Notes under the pieces: model-generated
Database searches by the model: none
What the model was told of the DNA's origin: nothing
What the model saw: only the letters and a program-made list of their open reading frames with translations
DNA from: an uncultured Clostridia bacterium
GTDB lineage: Bacteria > Bacillota > Clostridia > Oscillospirales > Ruminococcaceae
Assembly (NCBI GenBank): GCA_947584375.1
Contig: CANPWL010000002.1
Coordinates: 62,001-126,000, forward strand
Length of the DNA stretch: 64,000 nt
Reading direction: 5' to 3'
Made by a program: the position numbers and the translations under genes
Shown: piece after piece, positions 1-8,117 of the stretch
Numbering within the stretch: position 1 is the first letter of the stretch
How the letters are laid out: every line of letters begins with the position of its first letter

Positions 1-92
1 CAAGATGTCCGTCAAAGGACGGAGTGGGACTTGCCGTATATAATAGGATGCTTCGGGCAGCAGGATTTAAAGTTGTTAAAGAGGGTGACTGA
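1..92 (+). CDS. C-terminal fragment of an unidentified upstream gene
   Basis: Reading from base 3 gives about 29 codons ending in TGA at 90-92, immediately before the coaE ATG at 93. The tail includes KDGVGLAVYNRMLRAAGF and VVKEGD. The other open frame, from base 1, ends at 94-96 and looks less protein-like. I do not recognise the family. polA often precedes coaE in Firmicutes, but this does not look like a DNA polymerase I C-terminus. The adjacent stop and start codons suggest translational coupling with coaE. Confidence 0.5.
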   Translation, partial: RCPSKDGVGLAVYNRMLRAAGFKVVKEGD

Positions 93-707
93 ATGAGGTC
101 TTATATTGTCGGACTTACAGGTCAGAGCGGAGCCGGTAAAACAAGTGTATGCAAAGCTTTTGAAAACTCCGGGTTTTATATTATAAATGCAGATTTGGTT
201 TCAAAAAATGTTACTTCAAATAATAAGGATTGTATAAACGAGCTTAGGGAGGCTTTTGGTAAAGAATACATTGAAAATGGTAAATTAAACAGAAGAAAGC
301 TAGGTTCTTTAGTTTTTGCTGACATAGAAAAGCTTAATAAGCTTATGTCAATTACATTCCCGTATATTATTTATGAAATTAATAGTATTATTGATAAATT
401 AGGAAGCGATAAAATTGTAGTAATTGATGCACCGACTTTATTTGAAAGCGGGCTGAATAATAACTGTGATAAAATAGTCAGTGTTATTTCTGATGAGGCT
501 ATAAGACTTAAACGTATTATAAAACGAGATAATATTTCAGAAACAGAAGCTAAAAAAAGGTTTTCGTCACAGTTTACTGAAAGTTTTTTCAGAAATAACA
601 GCGATTTTTTGATTGAGAATAACAACAGTGAAAAAGAATTGATAGATCAAGCTTTAAAAATAGCAACAAAAATTAAGGAGTTTTTCTATGGCAAAAAGGC
701 GGAATAA
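93..707 (+). CDS. coaE: dephospho-CoA kinase
   Basis: Catalyses the last step of coenzyme A synthesis, ATP-dependent phosphorylation of the 3'-hydroxyl of dephospho-CoA, in the cytoplasm. The N-terminus carries a P-loop, GQSGAGKT (residues 10-17), followed by the family's INAD segment near residue 31. The CoaE lid region holds the paired basic stretch RLKRIIKRD and a later KKRFSSQ. At 204 aa the length is normal for CoaE. The ATG at 93 directly abuts the previous stop and has a GAGGGTG SD-like stretch. Its 3' end overlaps the lytic transglycosylase gene by 20 nt, so the two are probably co-translated. Confidence 0.95.
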   Translation: MRSYIVGLTGQSGAGKTSVCKAFENSGFYIINADLVSKNVTSNNKDCINELREAFGKEYIENGKLNRRKLGSLVFADIEKLNKLMSITFPYIIYEINSIIDKLGSDKIVVIDAPTLFESGLNNNCDKIVSVISDEAIRLKRIIKRDNISETEAKKRFSSQFTESFFRNNSDFLIENNNSEKELIDQALKIATKIKEFFYGKKAE

Positions 708-1266
708 AGGTTTTATATTCTTTATTGTCTTAATAGTTCTTTCTATAATTGCCTTTTTTATATATAAATCAGTTCCGGCATTTTTAAGAAAAAACATTTA
801 TCCAAAGAAATATTCCGCATATGTTGAGCGGTATAGTGAAAAATATGATATAGATGAAAACTTTATATATGCTGTAATTAAAACTGAAAGCGGATTTGAC
901 CCTGACGCAGTATCCGACGTCGGGGCTGTGGGATTGATGCAGCTTATGGAAATAGCTTTTAATGAGGTCAGCAATAATATTGAAGACAATAAGGGACTTG
1001 ATTATTCAGATATGTATAATCCGGAATATAATATTATGTACGGTTCATGGTATTTGTCTTATTTGTATAAGCAGTTTGGCTCATACGAACTTACAATCGC
1101 TGCATATCATGCTGGAATGACAGAGGTTAGGAGCTGGCTTTATGAGGGGATCATTGATGAAAATAATTTGAATTTGGACAACATACCGGATGATTTTTCA
1201 GATACAAGACATTACATAAATAAAGTTATAAAGGCATATAGGGAATATAATAAATTATACAGATAA
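688..1266 (+). CDS. membrane-anchored lytic transglycosylase (Slt/GEWL fold)
   Basis: Predicted to cleave the MurNAc-GlcNAc bond of peptidoglycan non-hydrolytically. Residues 9-26 form one hydrophobic segment (signal anchor), so the catalytic domain would lie outside the membrane. The lysozyme-like domain begins near residue 45, with the catalytic Glu67 in TESGF, the conserved GLMQLM (82-87) and AYHAG (139-143, a variant of the usual AYNAG). At 192 aa it is a minimal single-domain enzyme. SD AAGGAG precedes the ATG. The gene overlaps coaE by 20 nt, and coaE followed by an slt gene is a common clostridial pair. Its role (growth, division or spore cortex) cannot be told from the sequence. Confidence 0.9.
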   Translation: MAKRRNKGFIFFIVLIVLSIIAFFIYKSVPAFLRKNIYPKKYSAYVERYSEKYDIDENFIYAVIKTESGFDPDAVSDVGAVGLMQLMEIAFNEVSNNIEDNKGLDYSDMYNPEYNIMYGSWYLSYLYKQFGSYELTIAAYHAGMTEVRSWLYEGIIDENNLNLDNIPDDFSDTRHYINKVIKAYREYNKLYR

Positions 1267-1285
1267 AGCGGAAAGGATGATTAAT

Positions 1286-2686
1286 ATGTCAAAATCAGAA
1301 GCGAAAGATTTAAAAAAGGAGTTATTTACAAAAAAGAAAAATGCAGGCTTTATTATGAGTGAGGACGAAATTAATGAAGCTGATAGGTTTTGTAAAGGAT
1401 ATATGAGTTTTCTGGATTCTGCCAAAACTGAGCGTGAAGCAGTTATTGAATCTATTAATCTTTTACAGGAAAACGGATTTGAAGAATATGATTTTAAAAA
1501 TACTTTAAATCCCGGTGACAAGATCTATGTAGTTAATAGGAAAAAGGCAATAATTGCAGCTGTTATCGGAAGTGAAGGTGTAGAAAAGGGTTTCAGAATT
1601 AATGCGGCTCATATTGATTCGCCAAGACTTGATTTAAAGCAAAATCCTGTTTTTGAAGACAATCAGATCGGATTTTTTAAAACGCATTATTACGGCGGAA
1701 TAAAAAAGTATCAGTGGACTACTATTCCTCTGGCGCTTCACGGTGTTATAATCAATTCTAAAAATGAAAATATAGAGGTTAAAATAGGCGAAGATGATAA
1801 TGATCCGGTATTTTGCGTGTGCGATTTGCTTCCTCATTTAGCAACTCAACAGATGAAAAGAACTCTTTCAGAGGGCGTTAAGGGGGAAGAACTTAACATT
1901 CTTATTGGTTCAAGACCATTTAAAGACGACAAGGAATCCGAAATGGTTAAGCTTAACATTATAGATATTCTAAACAAAAAATACGGTATAGTTGAGGATG
2001 ATTTTATTTCTGCCGAGCTTGAAGCCGTACCGACATTCAAGGCAAAGGATATAGGTTTTGACAGAAGTATGATAGGCTCTTACGGACAGGACGATAGAGT
2101 ATGTGCTTACACAGCTCTTAAAGCACTTTTAGACTGTAAAGGTATTCCGAAAAAAACAGCCATTACCGTTTTAACTGATAAAGAGGAAACCGGAAGTGAT
2201 GGCAATACAGGACTTAACAGCTCGTATCTTAAATATTTTATTTATGATTTGGCTGAAAAGCTTGGAGGAAAGCCCAGACAAGTTATTTCGGCATCTGAGT
2301 GCCTTTCAGCGGATGTTAATGCTGCGTTTGACCCCACATTTCCTGATGTTCTTGAAATAAGAAATGCTTCAAAAATCAATTACGGCGTGTGTGTAACAAA
2401 ATTTACAGGTTCAAGAGGAAAGTCGGGAACATCTGATGCCTCTGCTGAGTTTGTTGGAAGGATAAGAAATCTTTTAGATAGCAAAAATGTTATCTGGCAG
2501 ACAGGAGAACTTGGAAAGGTTGACTTAGGCGGCGGCGGAACTGTTGCTCAGTATATTGCAAATTTGAACATTGACGTTATAGATGTCGGAGTTCCTGTAC
2601 TTTCAATGCATGCACCTTTTGAGGTCACCTCTAAAATAGACACTTATATGGCTTATAAGGCTTTTAAAGTATTTATTGAGGACTAA
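1286..2686 (+). CDS. apeB: M18 family zinc aminopeptidase (aspartyl aminopeptidase type)
   Basis: A cytoplasmic two-zinc exopeptidase that removes N-terminal residues, often acidic ones, from peptides. M18 hallmarks are visible: HIDSPR (metal-binding His-x-Asp), a DKEETGSDG segment with the catalytic Glu pair, SADVNAAFDP, and SMHAPFE near the C-terminus supplying the last metal ligand. An in-frame ATG also exists at 1277, but the SD GGAAAGG (1270-1276) abuts it. The ATG at 1286 has normal 9-nt spacing, so I prefer 1286 (466 aa). It follows the transglycosylase gene by under 20 nt and ends the first operon. Peptide scavenging is the likely role; substrate preference is unknown. Confidence 0.92.
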   Translation: MSKSEAKDLKKELFTKKKNAGFIMSEDEINEADRFCKGYMSFLDSAKTEREAVIESINLLQENGFEEYDFKNTLNPGDKIYVVNRKKAIIAAVIGSEGVEKGFRINAAHIDSPRLDLKQNPVFEDNQIGFFKTHYYGGIKKYQWTTIPLALHGVIINSKNENIEVKIGEDDNDPVFCVCDLLPHLATQQMKRTLSEGVKGEELNILIGSRPFKDDKESEMVKLNIIDILNKKYGIVEDDFISAELEAVPTFKAKDIGFDRSMIGSYGQDDRVCAYTALKALLDCKGIPKKTAITVLTDKEETGSDGNTGLNSSYLKYFIYDLAEKLGGKPRQVISASECLSADVNAAFDPTFPDVLEIRNASKINYGVCVTKFTGSRGKSGTSDASAEFVGRIRNLLDSKNVIWQTGELGKVDLGGGGTVAQYIANLNIDVIDVGVPVLSMHAPFEVTSKIDTYMAYKAFKVFIED

Positions 2687-2700
2687 ATGATATACAACAT

Positions 2701-2738
2701 AAATACATCTGCAAAAATTTGCAGGTGTATTTTTTTGC
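2701..2738 (+). terminator. intrinsic terminator after apeB
   Basis: A 14-nt arm (2701-2714, AAATACATCTGCAA) pairs with 2719-2732 with one wobble pair and a 4-nt loop. The right arm runs into seven or more Ts. It separates the coaE operon from the spoIIGA promoter. Confidence 0.85.
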
Positions 2739-2744
2739 TTTAAA

Positions 2745-2778
2745 ATCGACATATTTATTAAAATGCTTGGATTATAAT
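2745..2778 (+). promoter_or_regulatory. candidate Spo0A-dependent promoter of spoIIGA-sigE
   Basis: A perfect -10 TATAAT lies at 2773-2778. There is no good -35 at 17 bp. Instead ATCGACA (2745-2751) matches 6 of 7 bases of the inverted 0A box (TTCGNCA) and doubles as a -35-like TCGACA placed 21 bp from the -10. The B. subtilis spoIIG promoter is known for the same stretched spacing with an overlapping 0A box. The layout is seen in the sequence; Spo0A control is inferred. Confidence 0.6.
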
Positions 2779-2801
2779 ATTGTTAAAGCTTGAGGTGATA
2801 C

Positions 2802-3623
2802 TTGTTGAAGTGTATTTATGCTGACGTACTTGTTATAACCAATATATATTTTACATATTTTTTCATTAAAATATTATGTTTGATATTTCATATCAAGACA
2901 AGTGCAAAACGAGTTGCTTTTGCATCAGTAGCCGGTGGCATATCTGCACTTCTGATTTTACTACCTATAAATGATTTCATAATTACAATTTTAAAATTAA
3001 TAGCAGTATTTGTTATTATTTTTATATGTGGATTTGCAAAAGATAAATATGGCATTATAAAGTACTCATTGGCTTTTATAATTATTAACGTAGTTTTTAC
3101 AGGTATGTGTTTTGCCCTTTGGAAAATTTCAGGAGGCAAGATGATTTATGTAAAGAACTTTACCGTGTATTTTGATATATCTTTGATAATGCTTATAATA
3201 GTTACTATTATTGTCTATTTTGTAATGATTATTGTTGATTACTTTTTAATTAACAGGAGAAATCTTTCAGGCATATATACTATTTCTTTCAGTATGTTTA
3301 ATAAAGAATATTCTTTTAAAGGTATAGTTGATACCGGAAATGATCTGTATGATTACTTTTCCGGACGTTCTGTTATAATATGCAAGAGCAACGAGCTTAT
3401 GGGACTTTATAACGAGCTTTTAAATCAGAATATAAATACAGGTTTCAGACTTATACCATATACAACTATATCAGGTGACAGTTTGATACCTATTAAATCG
3501 ATACAGGGAATAAAAGTAACTGATATAGAAGGTAACTGTAAAGAAGTAAGAGCATGTATCGGAATAACTTCAAGTAAAGATGATGAGCCTGCAGCGATAT
3601 TCAATCCCGGTATTTTGAGTTAG
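2802..3623 (+). CDS. spoIIGA: sporulation sigma-E factor processing peptidase
   Basis: A membrane-embedded aspartic protease that cleaves the pro-sequence from pro-sigma-E at the asymmetric septum. The N-terminal ~150 residues form about five hydrophobic segments. The soluble C-terminal half holds the aspartic protease motif DTGN at 177-180. The length (273 aa) is slightly under the ~300 aa usual for the family. Start is TTG at 2802, with SD GAGGTGAT just upstream; no better start exists. It lies directly before its substrate gene sigE, the conserved spoIIG operon order. Transcription is likely from the Spo0A-type promoter at 2745-2778. Confidence 0.93.
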   Translation: MLKCIYADVLVITNIYFTYFFIKILCLIFHIKTSAKRVAFASVAGGISALLILLPINDFIITILKLIAVFVIIFICGFAKDKYGIIKYSLAFIIINVVFTGMCFALWKISGGKMIYVKNFTVYFDISLIMLIIVTIIVYFVMIIVDYFLINRRNLSGIYTISFSMFNKEYSFKGIVDTGNDLYDYFSGRSVIICKSNELMGLYNELLNQNINTGFRLIPYTTISGDSLIPIKSIQGIKVTDIEGNCKEVRACIGITSSKDDEPAAIFNPGILS

Positions 3624-3642
3624 TTAAATATGTTTAAATGTG

Positions 3643-3677
3643 AAAGGAGAGGTATGCCCTTAAAGGGCTGAACAAAA
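3643..3677 (+). promoter_or_regulatory. SD-hairpin-start module of sigE (copy 1)
   Basis: SD AAAGGAGAGG (from 3643; core AGGAG 3645-3649) lies 28 nt from the sigE ATG at 3678, far outside normal spacing. Between them sits a hairpin, GCCCT-TAA-AGGGC (3656-3668). Folding removes 13 nt and leaves about 15 nt of effective spacing. The right arm AGGG is weakly SD-like, 10 nt from the ATG. A five-codon ATG...TGA ORF (3654-3671) also spans the hairpin. The same geometry recurs at six other genes in this window. Confidence 0.75.
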
Positions 3678-4394
3678 ATGAGATTAAATTTGTTATTTAA
3701 TAAAATATTAAACAGGATTACTGCCTTTATCAACAAAAGGAAAAAATATATAAATTATATAAACGGTTCAGAATCTCTTCCTCCTCCGCTATCAGCAGAA
3801 GAAGAGCAGAAGGCTTTTAATCAAATAAAGAATAACGATAAAAAGGGAAGAGAAACGCTTATTGTTCATAATCTACGATTGGTAGTTTATATTGCAAAAA
3901 AGTTTGAATCTACGGGCATTGGTATAGAGGATTTAATTTCAATTGGAACAATTGGGTTAATAAAAGCCGTAAATACTTTTCAGGTTGATAAAAATATTAA
4001 GCTTGCTACATATGCTTCACGCTGCATTGAAAATGAGATACTTATGTTTTTAAGAAAATCAAACCAATATAGGAATGATATTTCTATTGACGAACCTCTT
4101 AATGTAGATTGGGACGGGAACGAGCTTTTACTTTCGGATATTCTTGGCACCGATGAAGATATAGTAATAAGAGGAATAGAGAATGAGGTAGAACGAGAAC
4201 TTGTCTTGATAGAAATAGAAAAGCTTGGTAAACGAGAAAAACAGATTATGAAAATGCGTTTTGGTTTATTAGGAGAGAAAGAAATGACACAGAAGGAGGT
4301 AGCCGATATAGTAGGAATATCTCAGTCATACATTTCCAGACTTGAAAAGAGAATACTAAAAACAATACGGGAAAACTTAGAAAGAATATGTTAG
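3678..4394 (+). CDS. sigE: RNA polymerase sporulation sigma factor E (pro-sigma-E)
   Basis: Mother-cell-specific sigma factor for early gene expression after asymmetric septation. The first ~30 residues are the basic/hydrophobic pro-sequence removed by SpoIIGA. The conserved [11 protein letters not shown] junction follows, near residues 29-39. Region 2 ([17 protein letters not shown]) and the C-terminal region 4.2 helix-turn-helix ([19 protein letters not shown]) are intact. The length (238 aa) is that of B. subtilis SigE. The start is the ATG at 3678 behind an unusual SD-hairpin spacer. sigG lies downstream as in other spore formers, but here a heat-shock gene intervenes. Confidence 0.96.
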   Translation: MRLNLLFNKILNRITAFINKRKKYINYINGSESLPPPLSAEEEQKAFNQIKNNDKKGRETLIVHNLRLVVYIAKKFESTGIGIEDLISIGTIGLIKAVNTFQVDKNIKLATYASRCIENEILMFLRKSNQYRNDISIDEPLNVDWDGNELLLSDILGTDEDIVIRGIENEVERELVLIEIEKLGKREKQIMKMRFGLLGEKEMTQKEVADIVGISQSYISRLEKRILKTIRENLERIC

Positions 4395-4412
4395 CACTTA
4401 ATAATTTTAATG

Positions 4413-4439
4413 CTAGCACTCTAAATGTTAGAGTGCTAA
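4413..4439 (+). promoter_or_regulatory. CIRCE operator (HrcA site) upstream of hsp20
   Basis: CTAGCACTC (4413-4421), a 9-nt spacer (4422-4430) and GAGTGCTAA (4431-4439) match CIRCE (TTAGCACTC-N9-GAGTGCTAA) in all but the first base. HrcA represses class I heat-shock genes through this palindrome. A further half-site, TTAGCACTT, sits at 4391-4399 and contains the sigE stop codon. The only nearby downstream gene is hsp20 at 4595. Confidence 0.9.
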
Positions 4440-4594
4440 TTTTCATCTTTTCATCACTTTGTTTTCACAATTTCACCATAAATGAAATCTATTATGTAAA
4501 TGTAGAAAGAAAGAAGTGATTCCAATGAATAAGGATGTTTAACATTTTAAAAATTGAACAAAATAACTAAAGATATTTTAAGGAGGAATTAATT

Positions 4595-5029
4595 ATGTTA
4601 TACGGATTAACACCATTTGAAAGAAGCACATATGATTTATTTAATGTTTTTCACGAGTTTGAGAAGGACTTTTTCAATACAAACTCGTCTAGAGATCTAA
4701 GGTCTTGCAAGACGGATATTTGTGACAAAGGCGACAAATATGTTCTTGAGGCTGAATTGCCTGGTTTTGAAAAAGATGACATAAATATTGATATCAAAGG
4801 CGATTTCTTAACTTTGTCTGCTTCTCATAAATCTGAGAAGGAGGATAAGGATAAAGACGGCAACTATGTTTGCAGAGAACGTACTTTTGGTTCTTATCAA
4901 AGGAGATATGATATTTCAAATATTGATGCAAGCGCTATTGAAGCTGAGTATAAAAACGGAATATTAACTCTTGACTTGCCTAAGAAAGCTAAAACTGAGC
5001 CTGAATCCAGAAGGCTTGAGATTAAGTAA
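4595..5029 (+). CDS. Hsp20/alpha-crystallin family small heat shock protein
   Basis: An ATP-independent holdase that binds unfolding proteins and forms oligomers in the cytoplasm. Residues ~40-140 form the alpha-crystallin domain, with AELPGFEKDDI at its start and the conserved G-I-L-T-L-D-L-P near the end. The length of 144 aa is typical. SD AAGGAGG is well placed before the ATG at 4595. The 200-nt leader holds a CIRCE element, so HrcA repression and heat induction are expected. The gene sits between sigE and sigG, which are adjacent in most spore formers. A terminator follows at 5054, making it a self-contained unit. Confidence 0.94.
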   Translation: MLYGLTPFERSTYDLFNVFHEFEKDFFNTNSSRDLRSCKTDICDKGDKYVLEAELPGFEKDDINIDIKGDFLTLSASHKSEKEDKDKDGNYVCRERTFGSYQRRYDISNIDASAIEAEYKNGILTLDLPKKAKTEPESRRLEIK

Positions 5030-5053
5030 TATATTACAGATATCTGTATATTA

Positions 5054-5088
5054 GCCTGCTGTATTAATTACAGCAGGTGTTTTTTTAC
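5054..5088 (+). terminator. intrinsic terminator after hsp20
   Basis: The GCCTGCTGTA arm (5054-5063) pairs with TTACAGCAGGT (5068-5078) around a short loop. A run of Ts (about 5080-5086) follows. Confidence 0.88.
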
Positions 5089-5181
5089 CATAAATTGACC
5101 TTGTCAAAGCTTAATGATTTGTGTATATAAAGAAACTCACAGTCAATAATTATATTAAATTAATTTTGGAGTAGATTATAT

Positions 5182-5955
5182 ATGCAATATAATAAAGTTG
5201 AAATAAGCGGAGTTAATACTTCAGAACTTCCAACCTTAAAGGAATCTGAGAAGCTGGAGCTGTTAAAAATGGTGAAATCAGGAGATAAACAGGCAAGAGA
5301 GGAGCTTATTAATGGTAATTTAAGACTTGTATTAAGCGTTTTGCAAATGTTTTCCGGAAGAGGTGATTCTCCTGATGATTTATTTCAGGTTGGCGTTGTG
5401 GGTCTTATAAAGGCAATAGATAACTTTTCTCTTGAATATGATGTTAAATTTTCAACGTATGCTTTTCCTATGATTCTAGGTGAGATAAGAAGATATTTAA
5501 GAGATAATTTCCCCATAAGAGTAAGCCGTTCACTCAGAGATTTAGCATACAAGGCAATGCAGGCAAAGGATAAATATATTAATGAACATCAAAAAGAACC
5601 AAAAGTTGATGAAATCGCAAAAATGATAGACGCAAAGCCTTCGGATGTTGTAACGGCTCTGGAATCAATCTGCGATCCTATTTCGATATATGAGCCTGTA
5701 TATTCTGATTCAGGAGATACACTGTTTGTCCTTGATCAGATAGGTGACGGTAACAACGACATAAGCTGGTTAAATGAAATTTCTTTAAAGGAAGCAATAT
5801 CCAAACTGATGCCAAGAGAAAAAAATATACTAAGTCTCAGGTTCTTTCAGGGAAAAACTCAGGTGGAGGTAGCGAAAAGCATAGGCATTTCTCAAGCACA
5901 GGTGTCAAGACTTGAAAAAGGTGCATTAGAGCAGATCAAAAAGCAGTTCTGTTAA
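5182..5955 (+). CDS. sigG: RNA polymerase sporulation sigma factor G
   Basis: Late forespore-specific sigma factor. The N-terminal signature NKVEISGVNTSELPTLK is characteristic of SigG. Region 2 (DDLFQVGVVGLIKAIDNF), region 3 (SRSLRDLAYKA) and a C-terminal region 4 HTH (VEVAKSIGISQAQVSRLEKGA) follow. The length of 257 aa matches the ~260 aa family norm. SD TTTGGAG precedes the ATG by about 9 nt. The leader from 5090 is AT-rich and holds only a weak sigma-F/G-like motif (GTATA at 5123-5127), which I do not annotate. It is separated from sigE by the hsp20 unit, so read-through from the spoIIG promoter must pass the terminator at 5054. Confidence 0.96.
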   Translation: MQYNKVEISGVNTSELPTLKESEKLELLKMVKSGDKQAREELINGNLRLVLSVLQMFSGRGDSPDDLFQVGVVGLIKAIDNFSLEYDVKFSTYAFPMILGEIRRYLRDNFPIRVSRSLRDLAYKAMQAKDKYINEHQKEPKVDEIAKMIDAKPSDVVTALESICDPISIYEPVYSDSGDTLFVLDQIGDGNNDISWLNEISLKEAISKLMPREKNILSLRFFQGKTQVEVAKSIGISQAQVSRLEKGALEQIKKQFC

Positions 5956-5967
5956 ACAATAATTAAA

Positions 5968-6012
5968 AGTGGTGTGGCAAAGAAGTGACATAAAGTGCCA
6001 CACTGTTATTTA
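5968..6012 (+). terminator. terminator-like hairpin after sigG
   Basis: GTGTGGCA (5972-5979) pairs with TGCCACAC (5996-6003). A broken T-rich tail follows. The U-tract is poor, so efficiency is uncertain. Confidence 0.6.
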
Positions 6013-6038
6013 TTAATTACATATATGAATAATCGGTA

Positions 6039-6067
6039 TTGACAATTAAATAATTATGTGATAGTAT
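6039..6067 (+). promoter_or_regulatory. sigma-A promoter of the T-box leader
   Basis: TTGACA (6039-6044), a 17-bp spacer and TAGTAT (6062-6067). Transcription would begin near 6074, just upstream of T-box stem I. Confidence 0.75.
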
Positions 6068-6073
6068 AAACAA

Positions 6074-6318
6074 AATAAAAAAGCTGTGATAAGAACAAGT
6101 AGCACATCATTGTTATTTTAAGAGAGCTTTCGTGCGGTGAGAGAAAGTAATAACACGATTTGCGAATACATCTTTGAGCTGATATTCTGAAATTAGAGTA
6201 GGTTTATTCGTCTGACGCCCGTTAAAGCGTTATGAGTTCACAGTAAAAGATTTTACTGTGATAAATTGAGGTGGTACCACGATTTATTCGTCCTCTGGCT
6301 TTTGTCAGGGGACTTTAT
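6074..6318 (+). promoter_or_regulatory. tyrosine T-box riboswitch with terminator
   Basis: The T-box bulge sequence GAGGTGGTACCACG (6268-6281) is nearly canonical and would pair with the uncharged tRNA acceptor end. Stem I carries the AGAGAG and GGTGAGAG elements. The specifier-loop sequence GCGAATACA presents TAC, a Tyr codon, at 6167-6169. Stem III (CACAGTAAAAG...TTTTACTGTG) precedes the T-box. A terminator, GTCCTCTG...CAGGGGAC (about 6290-6313) with a T-rich tail, is the alternative to the antiterminator. It should switch on the downstream lipoprotein fragment and tyrS when tRNA-Tyr is uncharged. Confidence 0.95.
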
Positions 6319-6360
6319 TAATTTTTTAATAATAACCGGAATTTGTTCAGAGGTAATAAA

Positions 6361-6815
6361 GTGAAAAAATATTAATTTTATTATTTAGTATTTTCTATAT
6401 ATCATTTATTGGGTGTACTGTTCAAGATAAAGCCATTATAGAGGGATACTATGATAAAGTTGAGCATTATGACTCAGAGGGTTTTCAGGACTATACAGAC
6501 TATTGTAAATATTTTTATTATGAAGAATTCGATGATAAATTCAAGAACAATAAATTATATTCACAAATAAGCGAGGGGAATATAGGCAATGTAATCAGTT
6601 ATTTTGAAAATTTTAAGGAATGGATGAGTTTATCAAATCGATCGGATGAGTATGATTTTTCTGAAAGCAATATAACTCAGGGAGATTATGTATATATAAA
6701 AACAAAAGAAGGCGAAAAATCAGGAAATTCTTATTATGATAAATTTGATTACTATACTGTATATTTTTTTGATCTAGAACAACATACGCTATATTATATA
6801 CACAATAGCATTTGA
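6361..6815 (+). pseudogene. small lipoprotein gene broken by a one-base shift in an A run
   Basis: SD AGAGGT precedes GTG at 6361, but that frame stops after four codons. If the run of six A residues (6364-6369) had seven, or the ribosome shifted -1 there, the frame stays open to the stop at 6813-6815. The protein would then start MKKILILLFSIFYISFIGC, a textbook lipoprotein signal with lipobox SFIGC (Cys near residue 19). The mature part is ~130 residues rich in Tyr, Asp and Glu, ending YYIHNSI. I do not recognise the family. An ATG at 6624 opens only the last 63 codons and has no SD. It may be a pseudogene, a phase-variable gene, a slippage product or a sequencing error. Confidence 0.65.
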
Positions 6816-6893
6816 TTTTATCATTTATAAGTAATAAAACAAAGTATTATATAATTTGTAAAAATTTAAAATAAAAATTCGGAGGAAGTAAAA

Positions 6894-8114
6894 ATGACAG
6901 TATTTGAGGACTTAAAAAGAAGGGGTTTGTTAGCACAGCTTACAGACGAAAAGGAGATAGAGGAGTTAGTCAATGCAGGAAAGGCTACTTTTTACATTGG
7001 CTTTGACCCGACTGCGGACAGCTTGCATGTGGGACACTTTATGGCACTTTGCCTTATGAAAAGAATGCAGATGGCAGGTAACAAGCCAATAGTTCTTATC
7101 GGCGGAGGAACGGCTATGATTGGCGATCCTTCGGGCAGAACAGATATGAGAAAGATGATGACCAAGGAAACTATTCAGCACAATGTTGATTGTTTCAAAA
7201 AGCAGATGAGCCGCTTTATTGATTTTTCTGATGACAAAGCTATTATTGTAAACAATGCCGACTGGCTTATGAATTTAAACTATGTTGAGGTTTTAAGAGA
7301 GATAGGACCTCATTTCAGCGTAAACAGAATGTTATCTCATGAATGTTATAAGCAGAGAATGGAAAGAGGTCTGTCATTTCTTGAATTCAATTATATGATC
7401 ATGCAAAGCTATGACTTCTATGTTCTGTATCAGAAATACGGCTGCAATATGCAGTTCGGCGGAGATGATCAGTGGGCAAATATGTTAGGCGGTACAGAGC
7501 TCATTAGACGAAAACTCAGCAAGGATGCATATGCTATGACAATTACTCTTCTGCTCAATTCCGAAGGTAAAAAGATGGGTAAGACAGAAAAGGGCGCTGT
7601 ATGGCTTGACGCTGAAAAAACCTCTCCTTACGATTTTTACCAATATTGGCGAAATGTAAATGACGCTGATGTTATTAAGTGCTTAAAGATGCTTACCTTT
7701 GTTCCTATTGATGAAATTGAGGAAATGGAAAGAACTATGGAAGGCGCAGAGTTTAATAAAGCTAAGGAAATTCTAGCTTATGAGCTTACAAAACTGGTTC
7801 ACGGTGAAGAAGAGGCAGAAAAAGCACAAAATACAGCCAAATCAGTTTTCGGAAGTGCAGGTGTAAGCGACGATATGCCAACTACAAAAATCGGTGCTGA
7901 TGATTTGAATGAGGACGGAAGTATCGGACTTCTTACTCTTTTGGTCAAATGCGGTCTTGCATCGTCAAACGGAGAAGCAAGGCGTCTTGTTCAGCAGGGA
8001 GGAGTGTCTATAAACGACGAAAAGATATTAGAACCTAAAGCATTGGTAATGTTGGATAGTCCTGTTGTAATAAAAAAGGGAAAGAAAGTTTTTCATAAAG
8101 CTGAAAAAGAATAA
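6894..8114 (+). CDS. tyrS: tyrosyl-tRNA synthetase
   Basis: A class I aminoacyl-tRNA synthetase that attaches tyrosine to tRNA-Tyr. The Rossmann catalytic domain shows [13 protein letters not shown] (HIGH-type HVGH) and the second signature as KMGKTEKGA. The C-terminal S4 RNA-binding domain covers roughly residues 340-400 ([15 protein letters not shown]). The length (406 aa) is normal. SD CGGAGG stands 8 nt before the ATG. It lies ~575 nt downstream of the end of its T-box leader, with a broken lipoprotein gene between them and no second terminator, so the T-box should still control it. Confidence 0.97.
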   Translation: MTVFEDLKRRGLLAQLTDEKEIEELVNAGKATFYIGFDPTADSLHVGHFMALCLMKRMQMAGNKPIVLIGGGTAMIGDPSGRTDMRKMMTKETIQHNVDCFKKQMSRFIDFSDDKAIIVNNADWLMNLNYVEVLREIGPHFSVNRMLSHECYKQRMERGLSFLEFNYMIMQSYDFYVLYQKYGCNMQFGGDDQWANMLGGTELIRRKLSKDAYAMTITLLLNSEGKKMGKTEKGAVWLDAEKTSPYDFYQYWRNVNDADVIKCLKMLTFVPIDEIEEMERTMEGAEFNKAKEILAYELTKLVHGEEEAEKAQNTAKSVFGSAGVSDDMPTTKIGADDLNEDGSIGLLTLLVKCGLASSNGEARRLVQQGGVSINDEKILEPKALVMLDSPVVIKKGKKVFHKAEKE

Positions 8115-8117
8115 TAA

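Noticed and set aside
4525-4542. Five-codon ORF (MNKDV) in the hsp20 leader
   Set aside because: It has a weak SD-like stretch, but such tiny ORFs are common by chance in AT-rich leaders and nothing links it to control.
5123-5152. sigma-F/sigma-G promoter upstream of sigG
   Set aside because: GTATA is present, but the -10 match is poor. I could not support it beyond chance.
6624-6815. 63-codon ORF from ATG 6624 as a separate gene
   Set aside because: No SD precedes the ATG, and the same frame continues upstream to a complete lipoprotein signal peptide. It is the 3' part of a longer, frame-broken gene.
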